A stretch of 64,000 nucleotides of DNA from G965279355 sp965279355. Its GTDB lineage: Bacteria > Pseudomonadota > Alphaproteobacteria > CACIAM-22H2. The position numbers and the translations under genes were made by a program. Positions within the stretch are counted from its first letter, which is position 1; each line of letters begins with the position of its first letter. The stretch spans positions 1,426,001 to 1,490,000 of the forward strand of contig OZ257155.1 in assembly GCA_965279355.1 (NCBI GenBank), written 5' to 3'. Of this stretch, positions 9,974-18,139 are shown one piece after another. The notes beneath the pieces are model-generated. The model did no database searches. It saw only the letters and a list, made by a program, of their open reading frames with translations, and had not been told where the DNA came from.

Positions 9974-10001
9974 CCGCGAGGCGGCGTGAACCGCCCCGCG
10001 G
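9974..10001 (-). other. Intercistronic hairpin between livK and livH
   Basis: CCGCGAGGCGG (9974-9984) pairs with CCGCCCCGCGG (9991-10001), an 11-position stem with one mismatch and a 6-base loop. It directly follows the binding-protein gene. In many ABC operons such a stem protects the upstream message and lets the binding protein be made in excess over the permeases; that role is inferred here. There is no U-run, so it should not stop all transcription. Confidence 0.5.
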
Positions 10002-10013
10002 CAATCCTTCAGA

Positions 10014-11234
10014 TCAACCCTTCACCAGCGAGCAGCCGCCCTCGTTGACCGGGCGGAAGGCCTGGTCGGCGGGGATGGTGGCGCGCAGCTTGTAATAGTC
10101 CCACGGGCCCTTCGACTCAGCCGGCGTCTTCACTTCGAAGAGATACGCCGGATGGGTCTTGCGGCCGTCCTGGCGGATCGTGCCCTTGCCGAAGAGCGGA
10201 TCGTCGGTCGGCATCGCCTTCATCTTCTCGACGACCTTCCCGCCGTCGGCGTCGCTCTTCATCTCATGCACCGCCTTGAGATAATGCGTCACCGCCGAAT
10301 ACACGCCGGCATGCACCATCGTCGGATAGACGCCCTTGTTGGCGGTCGACATGCGCTTGGCGAAGGCGCGGTTGTTGTCGTTCATGTCCCAGTACCAGGT
10401 CTCGGTCATGATGAGGCCCTGCGCCGTCGCCAGGCCGAGGCCGTGCACGTCGGTGAGGAACACCAGCAGACCGGCGAGGTTCTGGCCGCCCTTCACGATG
10501 CCGAACTCCGCCGCCTGCTTGATCGCGTTGACGGTGTCGCCACCGGCATTGGCGAGGCCGATGATCTTCGACTTCGAGGCCTGCGCCTGCAGCAGGAACG
10601 AGGAGAAGTCCTGGTTGTTCAGCGGATGCCGGACTTTGCCCAGCACCTTGCCGCCGTTCTTGAGGATGACCGCCTCGGTGTCGGCTTCCAGCGCGTGACC
10701 GAACGCATAGTCGGCGGTCAGGAAGTACCAGCTGTCGCCGCCGGTCTTGACGATGGCAGTGCCGGTGCCGTTGGCGAGGTTCCAGGTGTCATAGGTCCAG
10801 TGCACCGAGTTCGGTGAGCAGGCCTTGCCGGTGAGATCGGACGAGGCGGCCCCTGAAATCAGGAACACCTTGTTCTTTTCCTTGGTGATCTGGTTGACCG
10901 CCAGCGCCACGCCGGAGTTCGGCGTGTCGACGATCACGTCGACCTTGTCCACGTCGAACCACTGGCGCGCGACGCCCGAGCCGACATCCGCCTTGTTCTG
11001 GTGATCGGCGCTGACGAACTCGACTTTGATTCCCTTCTCCGCCGCCTTGAAGTCTTCCGCCGCGAGCCGCGCGGCCAGCACCGAGCCCGATCCGGCGAGA
11101 TCCGTATAGAGGCTCGACATGTCGGTCAGGATGCCGATCTTCACGACGCCGTCGCTGACCTGCGCCTGTGACGTGCCGGTACCCGCCAGCAGCGCGAGCG
11201 CCGCCGCGGAACTCAGGATGTGTTTAAGCTTCAT
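10014..11234 (-). CDS. livK: ABC transporter periplasmic substrate-binding protein (LivK type)
   Basis: The protein (406 aa) has a signal peptide (about residues 1-24, ending SQA) and the type I periplasmic-binding fold: VVKIGILTDMSSLYTDLAG, VDVIVDTPNSGVALAVNQI, then LSG-like domain-closure regions, ending with two cysteines expected to be oxidised (CSPNSVHW and GGCSLVKG). The DTPNSGVAL segment is typical of alphaproteobacterial paralogues annotated only as ABC substrate-binding proteins, so the ligand is open. The start at 11234 has a clear GGAGGAG upstream. It sits between livF and livH in a complete five-gene operon. Confidence 0.92.
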   Translation of the reverse strand: MKLKHILSSAAALALLAGTGTSQAQVSDGVVKIGILTDMSSLYTDLAGSGSVLAARLAAEDFKAAEKGIKVEFVSADHQNKADVGSGVARQWFDVDKVDVIVDTPNSGVALAVNQITKEKNKVFLISGAASSDLTGKACSPNSVHWTYDTWNLANGTGTAIVKTGGDSWYFLTADYAFGHALEADTEAVILKNGGKVLGKVRHPLNNQDFSSFLLQAQASKSKIIGLANAGGDTVNAIKQAAEFGIVKGGQNLAGLLVFLTDVHGLGLATAQGLIMTETWYWDMNDNNRAFAKRMSTANKGVYPTMVHAGVYSAVTHYLKAVHEMKSDADGGKVVEKMKAMPTDDPLFGKGTIRQDGRKTHPAYLFEVKTPAESKGPWDYYKLRATIPADQAFRPVNEGGCSLVKG

Positions 11235-11257
11235 GATGCTCTCCTCCGTTTGTGTTT

Positions 11258-11972
<715 letters not shown>

Positions 11973-11980
<8 letters not shown>

Positions 11981-12728
11981 GCCCGGCTCCCATATACGCT
12001 TCGATCACCTGCGGGTTCTTCGAGACGGTGGCGTAGTCGCCCTCGGCCAGCACCTCGCCGCGTGCCAGCACCGTGATGGTGTTCGACAGGGTCGAGACGA
12101 CGCTGAGATTATGCTCGACCATCAGCACGGTGCGGTTCGCCGCGACCTTGCGGATCAGCGCCGTGATGCGGTCGACATCCTCATGGCCCATGCCGGCGGT
12201 CGGCTCGTCGAGCAGCATCATCTCGGGGTCGAGCGCCAGCGTGGTGGCGATCTCCAGCGCCCGCTTGCGGCCATAGGGCAGTTCGACGGCGGTGGCGTGC
12301 TCGAACCCGGCGAGGCCCACCGCCTCGATGAGTTCGACCGCGCGCCCGTCGAGATCCTCCAGCACGCGATCGGACCGCCAGAAATCGAAGGAGTTGCCGC
12401 GCTTCTTCTGCAACGCGAGGCGCACATTCTCCAGCGCCGAGAGATGCGGGAACACGGCGGAAATCTGGAACGACCGCACCAGACCGAGCTGCGCGATATC
12501 GGCCGGCTTCGCGCGCGTGATCTCGCGGCCGTTATAGACGATGCGTCCGCGGGTCGGCGTCAGGAACTTGGTGAGCAGGTTGAAGCAGGTCGTCTTGCCG
12601 GCGCCGTTGGGCCCGATCAACGCATGGATGGTCCCGCGCCGCACCTGCAGGTTCACATTCTTCACGGCCATGAAGCCAAGGAACTCCTTGGTCAGGCCTT
12701 CCGTCTCCAGAATGATGTCGGCTGCCAC
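11973..12728 (-). CDS. livG: ABC transporter ATP-binding protein LivG
   Basis: The product has Walker A GPNGAGKTT, the LivG-type insert RSFQISAVFPHLSALENVRLA, an ABC-signature region reading LPYGRKRALEIATTLALDP (the canonical LSGGQ is replaced, as usual in LivG), Walker B MLLDEPTAGMGH and LMVEHNLS. The GTG at 12728 is chosen because GGGAG lies about 10 bases upstream and the protein then starts at the usual distance from the first strand (251 aa). An in-frame ATG at 12761 has no ribosome-binding site. It is the first gene of the liv operon. Confidence 0.93.
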
Positions 12729-12789
12729 GCCCGCTCGCTCCCGATACTCGCCTGCTCGCATCGCGACGGTTTGTTATCCGTTCTTCGAC

Positions 12790-12806
12790 CTGTCCGTGTG
12801 GGACAG
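12790..12806 (-). promoter_or_regulatory. Inverted repeat at the predicted liv transcription start
   Basis: CTGTCC (12790-12795) and GGACAG (12801-12806) form a perfect inverted repeat around 5 bases. It lies 9-25 bases downstream of the TATAAT box, right at the predicted start site. It could be an operator half-site pair or a 5' hairpin of the mRNA. No regulator gene is next to it. Confidence 0.4.
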
Positions 12807-12814
12807 CAAGTGGG

Positions 12815-12842
12815 ATTATAGCGCGTCAAACAGCCAAGTCAA
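12815..12842 (-). promoter_or_regulatory. Sigma-70 promoter of the livGFKHM operon
   Basis: On the minus strand TTGACT (12837-12842) and a perfect TATAAT (12815-12820) are 16 bases apart. Transcription should start near 12808, giving a leader of about 80 bases before the GTG of livG. The same TTGACT-N16-TATAAT arrangement recurs upstream of rpsM. Confidence 0.85.
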
Positions 12843-12922
12843 AACAATGGCTTAGTGCAAAAAATGGGCAGATGCCCGCGTTGGCGACGTTAAAGGGAAG
12901 CCGTCACCCCCGAAGAAAACAC

Positions 12923-13049
12923 CTGTCATCCCAGCGAAAGCTGGGACCCAGAAATCCCGCACGTTTTCTCGAGCGATGCCGGGAGACATCCCAGCGCCAC
13001 GAAACGAACAGTCGGGTTATCTGGGTCCCAGCTTTCGCTGGGATGACAG
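12923..13049. repeat. Palindromic repeat element, family A, copy 1
   Basis: The ends CTGTCATCCCAGCGAAAGCT and its inverted counterpart at 13030-13049 form a long terminal inverted repeat around a partly self-complementary centre (about 127 bp in all). A second copy at 20391-20515 matches it closely in reverse orientation, including the AGAAATCCCGCACG next to one end and GCCACGAAACGAAC in the middle. This is a small non-coding repeat of the REP/MITE kind. With the liv promoter it accounts for the gene-free stretch 12762-13058. Confidence 0.9.
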
Positions 13050-13058
13050 CCTGGCGCG

Positions 13059-14105
13059 TCAGCTCAACTCCGCGATCAGCGCATCCATCAGCGCCGGCAC
13101 CGTCCTGTGCTTCAGGTTGGGCGCCGACTGGCCGCTCCACAGCGAGACCAGGTCGGTGCGGCCCGCCTTGATCGCCGCCGGGCGCAGCTGGCCGACGAAC
13201 CAGCTCATCATGGGATAGGGCGGCAAGTCGGCGCGTTTGCTCATCTCGTCCACCCAGCGGTTGCGCACGCCGCGCGCGAGGCGGCCCGACAGCGTGCGGG
13301 TCAGCACCGTGTCGCGCGTGCGGTCGCTGAACAGGATGGCGCGATGCTCCGGTGTCGTGCCGGATTCCTCGCAGGCGAGGAACGCGGTGCCGATCTGCGC
13401 CGCATGCGCGCCCAGCGCCTGCACCGCCTTGATGCCGCGCCCGTCGACGATGCCGCCCGCCGCGATCACCGGCGCCTTCACCCGCGGCGCCACCAGTTGC
13501 ACCAGCGACATGGTGCCCATCAGCGAGTCCTCGGCGCGCGCCAGCCACGACACGCGATGCCCGCCCGCCTCCAGCCCGGTGGCGACGATCATGTCGACCC
13601 CCGCTTCATCAAGCGCCTGCGCCTCGGCCAGCGACGTCGCGGCACCGAGGGTGAGAATGTCGCGCCGCCGGCATTCCGCCAGGATCGTCGCGGGCGGAAT
13701 GCCGAACACGAAACTGAACACCGGCGGGCGCGCTTCCAGCAGCCCCTCGATCTGATCCTCGAAACGCTGGTGAAAGCGCTCCGGCCGCTGCGGCTTGGGC
13801 ACGCCCAATTCGTTGTAATACGGCTCGACGATTTTATAGACGCGATCGAACTCCGCCTGGTCCGCCTGGCTACCGCCCGGATCGTGATCGATGACCCAGA
13901 GGTTCATCGCGAAAGGATGATTGGTAAGGGCGCGGATCTCCGCCGCCGTCTTCACGATGGCCTCCGCCGACAGGCCCAGCGACCCGAACGAGCCGAGCCC
14001 GCCACGATTGGACACCGACGAGACCAGCTTCGATGTCGAGAAGCCGCCGAACGGCCCCTGCACGATAGGGTATTTCACGCCGAGGCGTTGAAGGGCGGGT
14101 GTCAT
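13059..14105 (-). CDS. Nitronate monooxygenase (2-nitropropane dioxygenase family)
   Basis: This FMN-dependent TIM-barrel enzyme of 348 aa has the family start LGVKYPIVQGPFGGFST, the conserved VATGLEAGGHRVSW segment (the histidine of this motif acts in catalysis in class I enzymes), and AGGIVDGRGIKAVQALGAHA followed by QIGTAFLACEESGT, the phosphate and flavin site. It oxidises alkyl nitronates such as propionate 3-nitronate. The ATG at 14105 has GGAG upstream. The palindromic repeat lies just past its stop codon, and the neighbouring VOC gene is divergent. Confidence 0.9.
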   Translation of the reverse strand: MTPALQRLGVKYPIVQGPFGGFSTSKLVSSVSNRGGLGSFGSLGLSAEAIVKTAAEIRALTNHPFAMNLWVIDHDPGGSQADQAEFDRVYKIVEPYYNELGVPKPQRPERFHQRFEDQIEGLLEARPPVFSFVFGIPPATILAECRRRDILTLGAATSLAEAQALDEAGVDMIVATGLEAGGHRVSWLARAEDSLMGTMSLVQLVAPRVKAPVIAAGGIVDGRGIKAVQALGAHAAQIGTAFLACEESGTTPEHRAILFSDRTRDTVLTRTLSGRLARGVRNRWVDEMSKRADLPPYPMMSWFVGQLRPAAIKAGRTDLVSLWSGQSAPNLKHRTVPALMDALIAELS

Positions 14106-14268
14106 GGCAGTGCTCCGGTAGCTCTCGCGAAAGGCGTTTTTTGATCGTTGCGCCCGTCCCCGGCGGCGGTCAAAAAAACGGTGTCCCCCTGTCGGAATGG
14201 TGGCAGCCTGACCGTCCTTGGGGAAGGCGGTATTTCCTGATCGCCGCCATCACTTACGGAGATAGCTC

Positions 14269-14763
14269 ATGGCCACGTTCTCTCACCTCTCCAAGATCTC
14301 GCCCTGCCTGTGGTTTGCCAACGACGGCGAAGAGGCAGCGAAGCTCTACACCTCGGTCATCCCCAACTCGAAGATCGACCACATCCTGCGGGCACCCACC
14401 GACTATCCGGGCGGCAAGAAGGGCAGCGCCCTCGTCGTCAACTTCACCCTGGGCGGCCAGACCTTCCAGGCGCTCAACGGCGGCGAAAAAGGCGAATACA
14501 CCCAGGCCCTCTCCCTCTCCGTCGACTGCGCGGATCAGGCAGAGGTCGACCGGATCTGGGACGGCCTGCTGCAGGGCGGCGGTACACCCGTCCAGTGCAG
14601 CTGGCTCAGGGACCGCTGGGGCGTGAGCTGGCAGATCGTGCCGCGCGCGCTGCCGGAAATGCTGGCCGACAAGGACCCAGCCAAAGCCGCGCGCGTGTTT
14701 CAGGCGATGATGCAGATGGTGAAGATCGATGTGGCGGCGTTGAAGAAGGCGTATGAGGGGTAA
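14269..14763 (+). CDS. VOC-fold protein, PhnB/3-demethylubiquinone methyltransferase-like
   Basis: The 164-residue protein has the PhnB-type vicinal-oxygen-chelate fold: KISPCLWFANDGEEAAKLYTS, TLGGQTFQALNGGE, and RWGVSWQIVPRALPEML in the second half. Members of this family bind a metal or act as non-enzymatic chelate folds, and most have no proven reaction; the old methyltransferase label is misleading. The start has CGGAG 8 bases upstream. It is convergent with the nuclease-like/MBL gene, 39 bases from its stop. The 163-base spacer 14106-14268 holds no clear promoter. Confidence 0.88.
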   Translation: MATFSHLSKISPCLWFANDGEEAAKLYTSVIPNSKIDHILRAPTDYPGGKKGSALVVNFTLGGQTFQALNGGEKGEYTQALSLSVDCADQAEVDRIWDGLLQGGGTPVQCSWLRDRWGVSWQIVPRALPEMLADKDPAKAARVFQAMMQMVKIDVAALKKAYEG

Positions 14764-14802
14764 GCGCATACTACTACGCTTCGGTGTGACGATTTTAGGT
14801 CG

Positions 14803-16209
14803 CTAAACTATCGTTATCGAACCCGGTACACCACGACGCCTTTGCTCATCAGTCCTTATTACTTTCCAGCCAATCGACGCGTACTGCGACAGCGTCGCTT
14901 TGTCTGGGTGACGGTACCGATTCCCACGACCAACCGAAACAGCAGCTATCGCTATCTTGCCAGATCGCAGAGCTGGCGGACCGCCCCCAGTACGCGCCCC
15001 GTGATGAGCTACGACAACCGCATCAACCTTCGGGGCATTCAGCCCGCTTCTATCAACTTTCGCATCACCGGAAATAAGGATTTTATTTGCCCCAACTTTG
15101 GCCACCACGCCAATCCCGGAATTATTCCGGTCACTTGCCACGCCAAATAACAACTGTATCGCACCATACTTTTTAGAAGAGTGCGCTTTTGGGTCTAGCA
15201 ACAAAAGATGTCCCCGGTCATGGTGCGGTTTGGCAATCTGATAGAAAGTATTCGGCCCAACTATCTGAACCGGGGCAACCCACCTCAAAGCACAATACGG
15301 CAGCGACTTTTTCGAAGAGTCTCGTCCAGCCGCAACGTGGTCCCAATCCCAGTGGGTCAAAATTACAAACGAGCGCGCCGGCACTTTTATCGAATAACCG
15401 GATAGAAATGTCTTAGCGTTGAAAGCGGCTGGCTCGCCTATATCTACGAACACCGATTTGTCCGGCGCGCAATTCAGTTCGCACTGTTGCGCCTGACCAA
15501 CGTCGTGAACCACGCAGTGAGACAAGCTTTTAAAGCGTTTGAATTCACGCCGAATGCCGCTTAGCGGGGATAAGCCAAATTGCCTAAGATCAAACTTACG
15601 CCTTAGCTTCTGCGCAGCCGTTGCAACGGGAGCTACCGCCGCCCCGACCGAAATAGGTCCAGGCCCGCTTTCAAGATCTAGAAATCTGATGCTCTGAACA
15701 TGCCCGAGCACCGATTCTGAGTAGTCATTTTCCGCAGAATACGTCCAAACGAGAGGAAGATTTGGCCCCCTGCCGCGCCGAATTATCAGCTCGACCCAAT
15801 CCCCTTCTTTGGGCCCAATTTCAGGGCGAGCGGCCATCCGCAACAGCTTCTGTTCTGTTGTTACTAACCGTAATAAGCCCAAATGTTTTAAAGCTGGCCG
15901 ATCTGTCTCGGGTTGAGGACCGTCAATCCATTCCGCGGAGACGCAATCAAGCAGCACTGATATACGGCCATCGTCGCCAGACGGCCACGCGACGGTCTTA
16001 TCGCTAAAAATAAGAACGTGGTCGCCACACACCACGAGAAGATCACATATTTCTTTGCCGGTCCGCTGGCCGTTGACCACTGTATCCCGATAGATATTCG
16101 GGTAAGACCAGAGGTTCAGGAAAGAACGCTCCGCTAATCCAGCAAGATATCTTTCCGAAGGCGTAGTGCCTTGGCTTCTGACAATCTCCTGCCGCTCGCC
16201 AGCCGCCAA
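14803..16209 (-). CDS. Nuclease-like domain fused to a ComEC-like metallo-beta-lactamase domain
   Basis: No named family fits the whole 468-residue protein. Residues 15-80 (AERSFLNLWSYPN, GKEICDLLVV, VLIFSDKTV) resemble a PD-(D/E)XK nuclease core, with E27, D56 and K71 in place but serine 69 where the second acidic residue is expected. Residues 230-468 form a metallo-beta-lactamase domain of the ComEC type: VVHDVGQ, FVDIG (D256), LTHWDWDH (H286, D288, D290, H291), ISGDA (D382), VAHHGA (H402, H403) and RYRHP (H434). There is no membrane segment. The start is a TTG at 16209 with AGGGG upstream; no ATG is available. GC is about 52-55% in sampled lines against about 63-65% in neighbours, which suggests horizontal transfer. 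It follows pccB by 36 bases. A DNA- or RNA-degrading or defence role is possible but not shown. Confidence 0.7.
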   Translation of the reverse strand: MAAGERQEIVRSQGTTPSERYLAGLAERSFLNLWSYPNIYRDTVVNGQRTGKEICDLLVVCGDHVLIFSDKTVAWPSGDDGRISVLLDCVSAEWIDGPQPETDRPALKHLGLLRLVTTEQKLLRMAARPEIGPKEGDWVELIIRRGRGPNLPLVWTYSAENDYSESVLGHVQSIRFLDLESGPGPISVGAAVAPVATAAQKLRRKFDLRQFGLSPLSGIRREFKRFKSLSHCVVHDVGQAQQCELNCAPDKSVFVDIGEPAAFNAKTFLSGYSIKVPARSFVILTHWDWDHVAAGRDSSKKSLPYCALRWVAPVQIVGPNTFYQIAKPHHDRGHLLLLDPKAHSSKKYGAIQLLFGVASDRNNSGIGVVAKVGANKILISGDAKVDRSGLNAPKVDAVVVAHHGARTGGGPPALRSGKIAIAAVSVGRGNRYRHPDKATLSQYASIGWKVIRTDEQRRRGVPGSITIV

Positions 16210-16245
16210 ACTCGCGCCCCTAACCAGACCGCATCCAAAAAATTT

Positions 16246-17778
16246 TCACAGCGGAATATTCCCGTGCTTCTTCCACGGGTTCTCCAGCTTCTTGTCCTTC
16301 AGCATCCCCAGCGCCCGCGCGATGCGGCGCCGTGTCGAATGCGGCATGATCACGTCGTCGATGAAGCCGCGTGAGGCGGCGACGAACGGGTTGGCGAATT
16401 TCTCGCGATATTCCTCGGTACGCGCTTCCAGCTTCTTTGCGTCCTTTGCATCCGCGCGGAAGATGATCTCGACCGCACCCTTGGGGCCCATCACCGCGAT
16501 CTCCGCCGTCGGCCAGGCGTAGTTCATGTCGCCGCGCAGGTGCTTGGACGACATCACGTCGTAGGCGCCACCATAGGCCTTCCTTGTGATCACCGTCACC
16601 TTGGGCACCGTCGCCTCGGCATAGGCGTAGAGCAGCTTGGCACCGTGTTTGATGATGCCGCCGTATTCCTGCGCGGTGCCGGGAAGGAAGCCCGGCACGT
16701 CGACGAAGGTGACGATCGGGATGTTGAACGCGTCGCAGAAGCGCACGAACCTTCCGCCCTTGATCGCCGAGTTGATGTCGAGACAGCCGGCCAGCACCAT
16801 CGGCTGGTTGGCGACGAAGCCGACGGTCGCGCCGTCGATGCGGCCGAAGCCGACGATGATGTTGCCGGCATAAGCAGGCGACAGCTCGAAGAAATCGCCG
16901 TCGTCGACGACCTTCAGGATCAGCTCCTTCATGTCGTAGGGCTTGTTGGGGTTGGCCGGGATCAGCGTGTCGAGCGACATCTCGACACGGTCGGGCTTGT
17001 CGGCGGTCGGGCGCACCGGCGGCTTCTCGCGGTTCGACGCGGGGAGAAAATCGACGAGGCGGCGGGTCTGGATCAGCGCCTCGACATCGTTGTCGAAGGC
17101 GAGATCGGCGACACCGGATTTCGTGGTGTGGGTGACGGCACCACCGAGGTCCTCGGCGGTCACTGTCTCATGCGTCACCGTCTTCACCACATCCGGGCCG
17201 GTGACGAACATGTAGGAGGATTCCTTCACCATCATGATGAAGTCGGTCATCGCCGGCGAATAGACGGCCCCGCCCGCGCACGGGCCCATGATGACGGAGA
17301 GCTGCGGGATGACGCCTGAGGCCATCACGTTGCGCTGGAACACGTCGGCATAGCCGGCCAGCGAATCGACGCCTTCCTGGATACGCGCGCCGCCGGAATC
17401 GTTGAGGCCGATCACCGGCGCCCCGACCTTCATCGCCTGATCCATGATCTTGCAGATCTTCATCGCATGCGGCTCCGACAGCGAGCCGCCGAACACGGTG
17501 AAGTCCTGGCTGAACACGAAGACGATGCGGCCGTTGATCCGGCCCCAGCCCGTGACCACGCCGTCGCCCGGGATCTTCTGCTCCGCCATGCCGAAATCCG
17601 TCGAGCGATGCTCGACGAACATGTCGAATTCCTCGAACGAGTTTTCGTCGAGCAGCGCGTCGATGCGCTCGCGCGCCGTCAGCTTGCCCTTGGCATGCTG
17701 CGCGTCAGTGCGCGCCTGCCCGCCGCCGGCCCGGGCGCGGGCGCGCTTTTCTTCGAGTTGCTTCAGGATGGTCTGCAT
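16246..17778 (-). CDS. pccB: Propionyl-CoA carboxylase beta subunit (carboxyltransferase)
   Basis: The 510-residue protein is a full-length acyl-CoA carboxyltransferase beta subunit. The N-terminal half has FSQDFTVFGGSLSEPHAMKI and GLNDSGGARIQEGVDSLAGY (acyl-CoA oxyanion loop); the C-terminal half has FVDVPGFLPGTAQEYGGII and AYGGAYDVMSSKHLRGD (biotin oxyanion loop). With the biotinylated alpha subunit it converts propionyl-CoA to methylmalonyl-CoA. Its probable partner pccA lies about 11.7 kb away on the same strand. The start has AGGGGGA upstream. The palindromic repeat at 17802 lies just upstream of the start. Confidence 0.95.
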   Translation of the reverse strand: MQTILKQLEEKRARARAGGGQARTDAQHAKGKLTARERIDALLDENSFEEFDMFVEHRSTDFGMAEQKIPGDGVVTGWGRINGRIVFVFSQDFTVFGGSLSEPHAMKICKIMDQAMKVGAPVIGLNDSGGARIQEGVDSLAGYADVFQRNVMASGVIPQLSVIMGPCAGGAVYSPAMTDFIMMVKESSYMFVTGPDVVKTVTHETVTAEDLGGAVTHTTKSGVADLAFDNDVEALIQTRRLVDFLPASNREKPPVRPTADKPDRVEMSLDTLIPANPNKPYDMKELILKVVDDGDFFELSPAYAGNIIVGFGRIDGATVGFVANQPMVLAGCLDINSAIKGGRFVRFCDAFNIPIVTFVDVPGFLPGTAQEYGGIIKHGAKLLYAYAEATVPKVTVITRKAYGGAYDVMSSKHLRGDMNYAWPTAEIAVMGPKGAVEIIFRADAKDAKKLEARTEEYREKFANPFVAASRGFIDDVIMPHSTRRRIARALGMLKDKKLENPWKKHGNIPL

Positions 17779-17801
17779 TGTCGTCCCCCTGCGGCGGCCT
17801 T

Positions 17802-17910
17802 CCCCTCACCCGCTCGCTCTCGCTCGCGACCTCTCCCACAAGGGGAGAGGTGACTCAAAGACCCTCTCCCCTTGTGGGAGAGGGTGGACGCGCAGCGGCC
17901 GGGTGAGGGG
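17802..17910. repeat. Palindromic repeat element, family B
   Basis: The outer arms CCCCTCACCCG and CGGGTGAGGGG bound the unit. Inside, CCTCTCCCACAAGGGGAGAGG (17830-17850) is repeated exactly in reverse at 17863-17883 with a 12-base loop, and each arm is itself nearly palindromic. The sequence differs from the family A elements. It fills the first part of the 361-base gap 17779-18139; in the remainder I see only the ribosome-binding site of the chemoreceptor. Confidence 0.85.
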
Positions 17911-18139
17911 CCGGCGCTGAGTCGCACCCAGCCCCCACTCTACCAGCCACCACGTCCCTTTTCGCCTCCCTCGCCGTCCGGGCCCGGGATCACCGTTAAA
18001 CCCCAGCGGGTTAGCCGGCTGGCTACTCTTGTAAGTCTTTTGGTTGATAACGCTGCCCAAGAAATAGGCCGCTATTAGCAGGACCAGATGTTTTGTCTTT
18101 GCGGTGAACGCCCGCATCACCCTCCAGAGGAGTAAGGCC

